A DNA stretch of 64,000 bases from Sphingobium sp. Leaf26 (lineage in GTDB: Bacteria; Pseudomonadota; Alphaproteobacteria; Sphingomonadales; Sphingomonadaceae): contig NZ_LMKV01000003.1 in NCBI RefSeq assembly GCF_001421665.1, forward strand, positions 1 through 64,000. The letters run 5' to 3'. The notes under the pieces were generated by a model. The model ran no database searches. It was not told the DNA's origin and worked only from the letters and a program-made list of their open reading frames with translations. The position numbers and the translations under genes are program-made. Of this stretch, positions 1 through 7,331 are shown piece after piece; position 1 is the stretch's first letter; every line of letters starts with the position of its first letter.

Positions 1-181
1 TTCCTTCGATGCGAAGGACGGCAGCGCGCCCGGCGGCATGATCGTCAGGGTCGAGGAAGGCCATTTCGACAAGGGCGCATGGGTCATGGACCGCATCTGC
101 AATGGCGACCAGACCGATTATGGCCTGAACCTGATCGACCAGCCGGTCTGGATCAAGGTGACGATGGGGCGATATGAATAG
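1..181 (+). CDS. C-terminal end of a GH35-like beta-galactosidase (DUF5597 type), partial
   Basis: The window opens inside a reading frame that runs from base 2 to a TAG stop at 179-181, giving about 59 residues. The tail contains EEGHFDKGAWV followed by RICNGDQTDYGLNL. This resembles the C-terminal beta-domain of GH35 glycosidases with a DUF5597 domain, where a 'leucine/isoleucine-NGD' motif precedes the final strand. The rest of the gene lies upstream of the window, so neither the catalytic domain nor a signal peptide can be seen. A weak hairpin (187-192 with 199-204) follows the stop. The family call is recalled from knowledge of this domain and is only moderately secure. Confidence 0.5.
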   Translation, partial: SFDAKDGSAPGGMIVRVEEGHFDKGAWVMDRICNGDQTDYGLNLIDQPVWIKVTMGRYE

Positions 182-246
182 AAAGTCCTTTGTTTAGGCA
201 AAGGCACGAGAAGACGCAGGGCGTCCGGAAGGAAAAGGGGGAATAG

Positions 247-1584
247 ATGGATGCTTTGATCGAAAGCCTATGGATGACCGTATCGACCATCTTGTCACCA
301 CATGGCCCCCCAACGCAGGCGGGCGCAGCAAGCTATGCCCCCAGCGATTTCAGCATCCATTTCTTCCTTCAACTCGCGGTGATCATTCTGGCATGCCGCA
401 CGGTTGGCTGGCTGGGCACCCGTTATATGGGGCAGCCGCAAGTGGTCGGAGAAATGATCGCTGGGGTCGTCCTGGGACCTTCCTTGTTCGGCTTGGTGGC
501 TCCGGACATCCAAGCCGCCATCTTTCCGAAGGAAACGAAGAATATCCTCTATGTCGGTGCACAACTTGGCGTTGCGCTCTACATGTTCCTTGTAGGCCTC
601 ACCTTACGCCTGGATCATGTCCGATCGAAAGTCCGCAGCGCAGCCAGCGTTTCGGCGGCAGGGATATTGGTCCCGTTTCTGATAGCTACGATCATTACAC
701 CGCCGCTGACCCGCATTCCGGGACTGTTCGCAACTGACATTCCTCTGCCGAGCGCGACCCTCTTCATGGGGGCATGCATAGCCCTGACTGCCTTTCCGAT
801 GCTGGCTCGCATCATCAACGAACGCGGCTTGGCCAGCAGCCCGCTCGGAACCCTGTCGCTCACCGCAGGCGCTTTCGACGATGCGGCATCATGGTGCGTA
901 TTGGCCATTGTACTGGCGACCTGCGGCGGCGGCAGCGGCGTGGCGACGCTCGCTATCGGAGGAGGGGTGATTTATGTCTCATTCCTGCTGCTTTTTGGAC
1001 GCAGACTGCTGGCTCCACTGGGTCGAGCGGTTGAAGCACGCGGCGGAATGAGCATGACCGTGCTCGCCGTGACGCTCATGCTGCTATGCCTCTCGGCATT
1101 CATCATGGACGCGATCGGCATTCACGGCATTTTCGGCGGATTCATTCTCGGCGTTTTCATGCCGCGTGGACGTTTTGCGGACGAGTTGAAGAACAAAGTC
1201 GAACCGGTCACGGTGGTATTGCTGCTACCGATGTTCTTTACCTATTCGGGCCTGAACACCCGACTGGACACGGTCAATTCCCCTTCCCTTCTGTTGATCG
1301 CCTTCGGTATTTTCATCGCCTCGGTTATCGCCAAATTTGGCGCCTGCTATCTCGCTGCACGACTATGTGGTGAGGACAACCGCACCGCACTTGGCGTTGG
1401 CATCCTCATGAACTCGCGAGGCCTCATGGAACTCATAATCATCAACATCGGTCTTCAGAAGGGCATCATTGGCGCACCGCTTTTTTCCATGCTGGTGCTC
1501 ATGGCCGTTACGACCACCATGATGGCCGGCCCACTGCTGGATAAATTCTACAAGCAGGAGAATGCTAAAGACGGGATGCCATAA
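247..1584 (+). CDS. Cation/proton antiporter, CPA2 (KefB-like) family
   Basis: This 445-residue inner-membrane protein has about 11-13 hydrophobic segments. It carries the typical CPA2 signatures: a GEMIAGVVLGPSLFG segment near residues 75-90, the acidic pair in the GAFDDAASW segment near 205-215 (the likely ion-binding aspartates), and an NSRGLMELI segment near 385-395. It would exchange H+ for Na+ or K+ across the membrane. There is no C-terminal RCK/TrkA-N domain, so it is the short form rather than a full KefB/KefC. The ATG at 247 follows a purine-rich ribosome site (AAAAGGGGG). It stands alone, with a glycosidase gene upstream and decayed DNA downstream. Confidence 0.85.
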   Translation: MDALIESLWMTVSTILSPHGPPTQAGAASYAPSDFSIHFFLQLAVIILACRTVGWLGTRYMGQPQVVGEMIAGVVLGPSLFGLVAPDIQAAIFPKETKNILYVGAQLGVALYMFLVGLTLRLDHVRSKVRSAASVSAAGILVPFLIATIITPPLTRIPGLFATDIPLPSATLFMGACIALTAFPMLARIINERGLASSPLGTLSLTAGAFDDAASWCVLAIVLATCGGGSGVATLAIGGGVIYVSFLLLFGRRLLAPLGRAVEARGGMSMTVLAVTLMLLCLSAFIMDAIGIHGIFGGFILGVFMPRGRFADELKNKVEPVTVVLLLPMFFTYSGLNTRLDTVNSPSLLLIAFGIFIASVIAKFGACYLAARLCGEDNRTALGVGILMNSRGLMELIIINIGLQKGIIGAPLFSMLVLMAVTTTMMAGPLLDKFYKQENAKDGMP

Positions 1585-1779
1585 TTCGACAAGGCACAGG
1601 AATCGCTCAAGCCATTCGACCAAGCACCCTTAGGCAAACTTCAACATCAGCTTCGACCGGCCGGTCGATCGCTTCATCACACTCGACCGCATCCACAATG
1701 GCATAGATGGCGAGGCAAGGGGCCTCCACGCCAGTATAGTATTCCAGCTTCTACGTGACGGTGGCCATCGCCGTCCAGA

Positions 1780-1877
1780 GCGTTTTCCAAGCAGGTGGAA
1801 TCACCTGCCGACTCGGAAAACGCGGCAAACCAAAAACTTAGAGCAGCCGATCCGATGTAATCGGATCGGCTGCTCTA
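1780..1877. repeat. Double stem-loop intergenic palindrome element
   Basis: Two strong inverted repeats sit side by side. The first pairs GCGTTTTCC (1780-1788) with GGAAAACGC (1815-1823) and holds an inner stem CAGGTG/CACCTG (1792-1797 and 1802-1807). The second is a perfect 17-bp stem: TAGAGCAGCCGATCCGA at 1839-1855 and its complement at 1861-1877, with a 5-nt loop. The composite looks like a dispersed extragenic palindromic element of alphaproteobacteria; that likeness is from memory. There is no T-run after the second stem on the plus strand, so it is not a classical terminator. Confidence 0.7.
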
Positions 1878-1883
1878 GGGTCA

Positions 1884-2240
1884 TCTTCCTGGACGAGTTG
1901 GGACACCTGGTCGGATCGGCGTCGGACCACCGGCTATTTGTGGATGCGATCCTGTGGATGGCTGGCAATGCGGCGCATTGGCGTGATCTGTCGGAGGTTT
2001 GCCGATCCGCTACGCGCCTTCATTGCCCACGACCTTGGCGCAACCGCCCAGATCAAGGCCAACCCCAGCCGCGCCATAGCCCCGCCCATCGACTGGCGGC
2101 TCTACAAGCAATGCCATCAGGTCGAATGCTTCTTAAACAAACTCAAACCTTCCCGCAGAAGCGTGCTGCGAGAAAACTCTCTCGGCGTTCATCGGCGTCC
2201 TACATCTCGCATGCGCAATGATATGGCTAGGACGAATGCA
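1884..2240 (+). pseudogene. Decayed IS5-family transposase
   Basis: Three frames each carry a piece of one IS5-type transposase. The first (from about 1890) gives GHLVGSASDHRLFVDAILW and HWRDLSEV, matching the N-terminal helix-turn-helix region. The second (about 2030-2160) gives ANPSRAIAPPIDWRLYKQ then VECFLNKLKPSRR, which corresponds to the DDE-domain C-terminus. The third (about 2166-2238) gives CEKTLSAFIGVLHLACAM. The catalytic middle part is missing and at least two frameshifts separate the pieces, so it cannot be functional. No inverted repeats were resolved. The palindrome element at 1780-1877 lies directly upstream. Confidence 0.75.
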
Positions 2241-2711
2241 TACAGCACCTATCTGTCTGGTTGCGACACATCATTGGCATGATATAATATGTCGCCGACT
2301 CTAGCCATAAGGTCGTCCTGCGCCGCTGGCTTGTAAAGGGGGTTGGGGAGAGCAGGGTTGAGTTGGATCCGTTCATCTACCTTTTGGCTAGGCGAACCAT
2401 CCTGGAGGACACGCTGTCGTCGTCGATTGTAGGCACGATTAAAGCCAGTCGGCAGGATTTCGAGATCTGCGTGGCCAGCAACATTGATGCCGAGCACCTC
2501 GCCGGCGATGCGGCCAACCTGACAGCTAGAAGCAATGGTCGGACTCCCGCTCCGCCATTTCTGACATTTTCGCCATGTCCTCATGTCCCTGCCTGCCATG
2601 CGGAGTGGAGGGCGGCGCATTTTTTCCTGTCAATTGACGCGCGGTTCCCGCAGAAGCCGTTGATATTGCCGGACGCGATACTTTGATGCGCGGAACGCAA
2701 GGGGGACAGAG
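2241..2711. other. Intergenic region without a recognisable gene
   Basis: Open frames of 107 and 123 codons exist on opposite strands here, but neither shows a familiar motif, a convincing ribosome site or sphingomonad-like composition. The stretch probably belongs to the same decayed tract as the broken transposase. It ends with the promoter/leader of the sulfotransferase gene; the sequence GGGGGACAGAG just before 2712 is that gene's ribosome site. Confidence 0.5.
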
Positions 2712-3545
2712 ATGAGGGACACCGCCATGCCCGTCGCCATCGGCGGCGTCGGCGGGAGCGGTACGCGCGTCGTGGCCGCCCTGCTGCAACGACTGGGCTA
2801 TTATATCGGCGCAGACGTGAACAAGGCGCTCGACAATCTATGGTTCACGCTACTGTTCAAGCGACGCGCCATCCTACTGGAAACCCATAGTGAATTCTCA
2901 GAACTCTGCGCGCAATTCTGGGCCCGCATGGAAGGGCAGCCGAAACTGGACGAAGCCAGCCGCGACCTGATCGCCGGCTTCGCCCGCCGCAATCGGATGC
3001 AGCATCAGGCCGCCTGGCTGCAAAAGCGAGCCGATACGTGGTTCTCCACGCCGCCAAGATCGGCGCGGCCATGGGGATGGAAAGAACCCAATACCCACCT
3101 CCTGATCGACCGGCTGTTCGACCTACGACCCGAATTGCGCTATATCCATGTCGGGCGCAATCCGCTCGACATGGCGCTCAGTACCAACCAGAATCAGCTG
3201 GAGTATTGGGGTGCAATCCTGTTGGGAAGGGGAGTCGAGATCGGTCCACGCGACGCGCTCAGCTATTGCTGCGCCGTCATGCGCCGCATCGAGCGCTTGA
3301 GCGATGCCTATCCGGGCCGCATCTGCAAGGTGGATTTCGACCAGTTGTGCGACGATCCGGCTACAATTTGCCAGCAAGTCGCAGATTTTCTCGGCACGGG
3401 ATATGAGGAGGCGGACAAGGACTGGTTTTGCGACCTCGTGCAGCAAGGCGCCCCTGTCGTCGGTCGCCACAAACGCGCCTGCTCCAGTCACTTTGCACCG
3501 ACCGATCTGCATTATGCTGCCCGCTGCGGCTATGTTCTGGGATAA
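2712..3545 (+). CDS. Sulfotransferase-family protein
   Basis: The 277-residue product begins with a nucleotide loop, GGVGGSGTRVVAALLQRLG (about residues 10-28), which fits the 5'-phosphosulfate (PAPS) loop of sulfotransferases. A later HVGRNPLDMALSTNQNQ segment (about residues 142-158) fits the 3'-phosphate loop. It would transfer sulfate from PAPS to a hydroxyl group of a glycan or small molecule in the cytoplasm. No signal peptide or membrane segment is seen. A second ATG at 2727 sits closer to the PAPS loop and could be the real start, though the 2712 ATG has a good ribosome site. A second, unrelated-looking sulfotransferase lies at 15470-16234, so two of these enzymes flank the secretion operon. 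Confidence 0.75.
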   Translation: MRDTAMPVAIGGVGGSGTRVVAALLQRLGYYIGADVNKALDNLWFTLLFKRRAILLETHSEFSELCAQFWARMEGQPKLDEASRDLIAGFARRNRMQHQAAWLQKRADTWFSTPPRSARPWGWKEPNTHLLIDRLFDLRPELRYIHVGRNPLDMALSTNQNQLEYWGAILLGRGVEIGPRDALSYCCAVMRRIERLSDAYPGRICKVDFDQLCDDPATICQQVADFLGTGYEEADKDWFCDLVQQGAPVVGRHKRACSSHFAPTDLHYAARCGYVLG

Positions 3546-3592
3546 TGCTACGCCTCCCCAATACTCCCCGCCATCTTGCTAGCGATCCGTTG

Positions 3593-3621
3593 TTGACAGA
3601 TTAACCCATTATGAATATATT
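3593..3621 (+). promoter_or_regulatory. Sigma-70-type promoter, TTGACA-17-TATATT
   Basis: TTGACA at 3593-3598 is followed by exactly 17 bases and TATATT at 3616-3621, an almost ideal housekeeping promoter. It sits in a conspicuously AT-rich patch (about 3590-3830) in otherwise GC-rich DNA. The first tail-collar gene starts at 3830, so a transcript from here would carry a leader of about 200 nt. Confidence 0.5.
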
Positions 3622-3829
3622 ATGTTTACTTTCATGTCGTTATTTGCAAAATAAATAACATAATATTTAATTTCTTTACGATAGATGATGGCCATAAAAG
3701 GCAGTTGCAGGAATTCACGGCCGCGCCGATCCAGCGAGTCGATAAATAGATATAAGGAACCTGTCGCAAAGACATTCGCGGCGGGACTATTTTTATTTTC
3801 AAAACGTTTTTGATTTTTATGGGGGAATC

Positions 3830-4444
3830 ATGGCCGTGGTACGATCGCTGAAAAATATATTGCTTGCGGCTGCCTTTGGACTGAGCGCGACTGTCGCGCC
3901 GCAGGCCGCCCAGGCGCAGGCGATGGAGCCTTTCATCGGCCAGATTGCGCTGCTTCCCTATAATTTCTGCCCGCGCGGCTGGTCCGACGCCAGCGGCCAA
4001 CTGATGCCGATCAGTCAGAATTTCGCGCTGTTTGCGCTACTCGGTACCACTTATGGCGGTGACGGTGTCAGCACCTTTGCCCTGCCCGACCTGCGCGGCC
4101 GTGCCCCGATCGGCCAGGGCACCGGCCCTGGCCTCGCCCAGCACGACCTCGGCGAAGTGGCCGGGCAGGAAAGCACCACCATCACCATCGCCAACATGCC
4201 AGCCCATACCCACACGATCCGGGCCACCAACGAACCCGGCAACAAGGGCGGTCCCGGTGCGAAATTGCTGGCATCCGACGCGACCGTGAACAAATATTCC
4301 GACACGGCCAATGCGCCCAACGTATCCATGAACCCGCAGATGGTGACGCCCAGCGGCGGCAGTCAGCCAATCTCGATCCGCGACCCTTATCTGACGCTGC
4401 GCTGGTGCATCGCCCTCGAGGGCGTCTTCCCGTCGCGCGAATAA
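3830..4444 (+). CDS. Secreted tail-collar-domain protein (copy 1)
   Basis: The 204-residue product starts with a signal peptide ending near the AAQAQA segment (about residues 20-28). It then holds a phage Tail Collar domain: MEPFIGQIALLPYNFCPRGW, the glycine-rich LLGTTYGGDG segment and LPDLRGRAPIGQG. Such proteins in bacteria are often called microcystin-dependent or phage-tail-collar proteins; their role is unsettled, and secretion suggests a surface or extracellular protein. The ATG at 3830 is preceded by GGGGGA. A paralogue follows 111 bp downstream. Two cysteines (NFC near 45 and RWC near the end) could form a disulfide after export. No phage genes are nearby, so this is not a prophage tail module. 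Confidence 0.85.
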   Translation: MAVVRSLKNILLAAAFGLSATVAPQAAQAQAMEPFIGQIALLPYNFCPRGWSDASGQLMPISQNFALFALLGTTYGGDGVSTFALPDLRGRAPIGQGTGPGLAQHDLGEVAGQESTTITIANMPAHTHTIRATNEPGNKGGPGAKLLASDATVNKYSDTANAPNVSMNPQMVTPSGGSQPISIRDPYLTLRWCIALEGVFPSRE

Positions 4445-4555
4445 GGCTCAGGGCAACCTCGACGCCGCCCATGACGATATTCACGGGCCGATATGATGAC
4501 AGGCATGATGCAGGCCGATTCAATCTGCATGATCAACAATAATGGAGGTACTGAA

Positions 4556-5173
4556 ATGGACCGTTCCTTGAAGAGCAAGATCGTCGCAGCATCCATCGCC
4601 CTGGCCGGGCTCGTGTCGGCGACCGCCCCGCAGCAGGCCGCCGCCCAGGCGAGCGAGCCCTTCCTGGGCCAGCTCGCCCTGCTCCCCTATAATTTCTGCC
4701 CGCGCGGCTGGGCCGACGCCAGCGGCCAAATCCTGTCGATCGCACAGAATACGGCCTTGTTCTCGCTGCTCGGCACCACCTATGGCGGCAATGGACAGAC
4801 CACGTTCGCGCTGCCCGACCTGCGCGGCCGTGCCCCGATCGGCCAGGGCTCCGGCCCTGGTCTCGCCCAGCACGACCTCGGCGAAGTGGCCGGGGAGGAA
4901 AGCACCACCATAACCATCCTTAACATGCCGGCCCATACCCACACGATCCGGGCCACCAACGAACCCGGCAACAAGGGCGGTCCCGGTGCGAAACTGCTGG
5001 CATCCGACGCGACCGTGAACAAATATTCCGACACGGCCAATGCGCCCAACGTATCCATGAACCCACAGATGGTGACGCCCAGCGGCGGCAGTCAGCCAAT
5101 CTCGATCCGCGACCCCTATCTGGCGCTGCGCTGGTGCATCGCCCTCCAGGGCATCTTCCCGTCGCGCGACTGA
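4556..5173 (+). CDS. Secreted tail-collar-domain protein (copy 2)
   Basis: This 205-residue paralogue of the preceding gene has the same architecture: a signal peptide ending around the AAAQA segment, then the Tail Collar domain (EPFLGQLALLPYNFCPRGW, LLGTTYGGNG, LPDLRGRAPIGQG). The ATG at 4556 was chosen over the earlier in-frame ATG at 4493 because GGAGG at 4544-4548 lies 7 bases before it and the signal peptide begins there. The last half is almost identical to copy 1 at the DNA level: bases 4931-5120 differ from 4202-4391 at only three synonymous positions. The N-terminal half is more diverged, which suggests gene conversion of the C-terminal half. Function is unknown; the two are probably co-expressed. 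Confidence 0.85.
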   Translation: MDRSLKSKIVAASIALAGLVSATAPQQAAAQASEPFLGQLALLPYNFCPRGWADASGQILSIAQNTALFSLLGTTYGGNGQTTFALPDLRGRAPIGQGSGPGLAQHDLGEVAGEESTTITILNMPAHTHTIRATNEPGNKGGPGAKLLASDATVNKYSDTANAPNVSMNPQMVTPSGGSQPISIRDPYLALRWCIALQGIFPSRD

Positions 5174-5183
5174 ACCCGCACGC

Positions 5184-5225
5184 CGCCTTCCCCATGCGAC
5201 CGTCACGCCGCGCATGGGGAAGGCG
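5184..5225. terminator. Long intergenic hairpin after tail-collar genes
   Basis: A perfect 15-bp inverted repeat (CGCCTTCCCCATGCG at 5184-5198 and its complement at 5211-5225) with a 12-nt loop follows the stop at 5173 by 10 bases. No T-run follows, so it could end transcription poorly or protect the mRNA 3' end. It separates the collar genes from the VirB operon. Confidence 0.5.
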
Positions 5226-5398
5226 ATCATCCCGCCATGAAAGCAAACAGCCGTAACGGTCGTTGTGGCATGACGGGCAGGAATGTGACAGGTTGCGACG
5301 CATGACCTATCCACAGGCGCAGCCTAGGCCTTGCGTGATCCTTTCCCGTTCGGCGATCCGTCCATCCGACCGCATGACCGCTTCGGAACGCGATTGAC

Positions 5399-6583
5399 AT
5401 GGCCTGCCCCGCAATCCTGACCGGCGATCGCTTTCTGGCGACGGCCCTGCGCAGCGTCGATTGCCAGGCGCAGACGATCGGCGCCTATGGCTATGGGGCG
5501 CTGGCTAACCCTACCTCCATCACCTCCCTCGCGCTGACCGGCATGCTGACCATTTTTGTCGCGCTGTTCGGCCTCCGCCTGATGCTGGGCGCGCCGGTGA
5601 CGAGGCGCGACCTGTTCAATGACATGCTGAAGATCGGTATCGTCCTTACGCTGGCGACAAGCTGGCCAGCATGGCGCACGATCGGCTATGATCTCGTCAT
5701 CCATGGCCCCGGCGAAATCGCACGCGCCATCGGCCTTTCTGCGCAATTGCCGGGATCAGGAGGCGACCTGGCCAACCGGCTGCAACGGATAGACCAGGGC
5801 CTTTCGGCGCTGATCGCCTCTGGCACGGGACGGCCGCTGGTGGTGCAGGGGGACTGGTTCCATACGCAAAATGACTGGTTCCAGTTTGGCCTCGCCCGGA
5901 TCGCCTTTCTGAGTGGAACGTTGGGCGTTACCGCGTTGGTCCGGCTGACAGCGGGGATATTGCTCGCGATCGCGCCACTGATGGCCGGCCTGCTGCTGTT
6001 CGGTGTGACCCGATCCCTTTTTGCCGGCTGGGCCAAGGGCCTGGCAATGACCTTCATAGCGTCGATCGCCATCACCCTGATCATCGAAGTCGAAGTCGCC
6101 TTGCTGGAACCATGGCTTCAGGATGCGCTCCAGAAACGGGCCGGACAGCAGTTGATCCTCGACGCCCCGATAGAGGGCCTGGTGATCACCCTGTCCTTCG
6201 CGCTGGTGGCCTTGGCGGTCATCGGCGTTGCCGCATGGATCGCCTTTCATGCGTCGAACTGGATCAGCATCCCGGCCTGGACCGCGGATCGGCGCGCATC
6301 CCAGATGGATGTCGCCAGCCCTGCCGTGGCCCGCAGCATTCGGGGCAGCGCGCCCGTGCTGTCCGCAGATCGCCCTGCGGCACAGGCGATCGCCGAAAGC
6401 CTTCGCCGCGAGGCGCGGCATGTCGAAATGCGCAGCGGCTCCGGCTACGGCGCTCCATCGCCCCCCTCACCCGCCGGAGGAGCGGTTCCGCCGCCATCAT
6501 CTCCAGGCGACACGCTTGGCACCAGTTATCGGCGCAGCAGCTTGCGGGTTTCCACCGCCGGAGGGCGACGGGATGCAAGTTGA
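5399..6583 (+). CDS. virB6: VirB6-family type IV secretion inner-membrane protein (copy 1)
   Basis: This 394-residue protein has an N-terminal IGAYGYGALANPTS segment, a hydrophobic segment at about 35-60, a soluble loop to about residue 165, and a cluster of four to five membrane segments (about 170-290). A proline/serine-rich cytoplasmic tail follows. This is the TrbL/VirB6 layout; VirB6 forms part of the inner-membrane channel of type IV secretion systems. It is the first gene of the VirB block and is homologous to the second VirB6 at 9682-10860, which has the matching IGAYGYGALADPTS motif. No canonical ribosome site is obvious before the ATG at 5399; the preceding bases are CGCGATTGAC. Confidence 0.8.
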   Translation: MACPAILTGDRFLATALRSVDCQAQTIGAYGYGALANPTSITSLALTGMLTIFVALFGLRLMLGAPVTRRDLFNDMLKIGIVLTLATSWPAWRTIGYDLVIHGPGEIARAIGLSAQLPGSGGDLANRLQRIDQGLSALIASGTGRPLVVQGDWFHTQNDWFQFGLARIAFLSGTLGVTALVRLTAGILLAIAPLMAGLLLFGVTRSLFAGWAKGLAMTFIASIAITLIIEVEVALLEPWLQDALQKRAGQQLILDAPIEGLVITLSFALVALAVIGVAAWIAFHASNWISIPAWTADRRASQMDVASPAVARSIRGSAPVLSADRPAAQAIAESLRREARHVEMRSGSGYGAPSPPSPAGGAVPPPSSPGDTLGTSYRRSSLRVSTAGGRRDAS

Positions 6584-6716
6584 ACGGCGCGTGGCTGGTG
6601 GAAGAACGGTGGACTTTTACACGGCAGAGGGATTATCCACGCATAGCAAGCCTATGGCACATGCTTGCGTCCTGTGCCAATTTTGCCAAATGCCGACAGA
6701 GACCGGGGGAATTTAG

Positions 6717-7031
6717 TTGATTCGTCGTAAATCCATCTTTGCCGGCCTGGCAGGCATGGCTTTGTCGCTGGCGTCTCCGGCGCTGGCGGCCTTCGCGCCG
6801 GACCCGGAAGGGTCGGGTGCCATCATCGGCGCCGTCAACTGGCTCCAGGGCACCTTGTTGGGGACCGTGGCCACTGTCGCGGCAGTCATCGCCGTTGCTT
6901 CGGTCGGTTTCATGATGCTGACGGGGCGCATCAACTGGCGGCATGGTGCCGTCGTTATCCTGGGCTGTTTCATCCTGTTCGGCGCCGCCAGCATCGTGGC
7001 TGGCATCCGTTCCAGCGTGTCGGGCGGCTGA
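6717..7031 (+). CDS. virB2: VirB2-type pilin/TrbC-like subunit
   Basis: The 104-residue product has a signal sequence (IRRKSIFAGLAGMALSLA) ending at ALAA near residue 25. Two hydrophobic helices follow, at about 45-65 and 75-95, separated by the short polar loop TGRINWRHG. This is the standard VirB2/TrbC major pilin layout, so the mature subunit would polymerise into the T-pilus or channel filament. The start codon is TTG at 6717, placed about 7 bases after the purine run GGGGGA; the nearest ATG codons would cut into the signal peptide. It lies 133 bp after virB6 and 12 bp before virB3. Confidence 0.85.
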   Translation: MIRRKSIFAGLAGMALSLASPALAAFAPDPEGSGAIIGAVNWLQGTLLGTVATVAAVIAVASVGFMMLTGRINWRHGAVVILGCFILFGAASIVAGIRSSVSGG

Positions 7032-7043
7032 CGGGCGCACGGC

Positions 7044-7331
7044 ATGGCAACGGCGCTCAAGCGAGACACGGTCTTCGTGGCCCTGACCCGGCCGCAGATG
7101 TTCGCCGGCGTCAGCTATAATTATTTCATCGCCAACGCCATCCTGGCGACGGAGCTGTTCCTGATCTTCAAGTCAGTGTGGGTTCTTGGCATCGCGCTAG
7201 CCGTTCATGTCGCAGGCATGGTCATGTGCCTGCGCGAGCCGCGCTTCCTCGATTTGTGGATCACGCGCATCAGCAGTTGCCCACGGATCAAGAATCATCG
7301 GCTGTGGCTATGCAACTCATACCGCCCCTGA
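7044..7331 (+). CDS. virB3: VirB3-family type IV secretion protein
   Basis: The 95-residue product begins with a soluble stretch containing the family's LTRPQMFAGVSYNYF motif. A hydrophobic hairpin (about residues 28-62) and a CLREPRFLDLWITR motif follow, typical of VirB3/TrbD. VirB3 is a small inner-membrane partner of the VirB4 ATPase. Its last 22 bases overlap the start of virB4, implying translational coupling, as in many VirB operons where the two are adjacent or fused. Confidence 0.85.
   Translation: MATALKRDTVFVALTRPQMFAGVSYNYFIANAILATELFLIFKSVWVLGIALAVHVAGMVMCLREPRFLDLWITRISSCPRIKNHRLWLCNSYRP

Noticed and set aside
3830-5173. Prophage tail module
   Set aside because: The collar-domain proteins carry Sec signal peptides and no other phage structural, lysis or integrase genes are nearby.
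6633-6641. DnaA-box-like TTATCCACG
   Set aside because: Single copy with one mismatch inside the VirB operon; no cluster or origin context.
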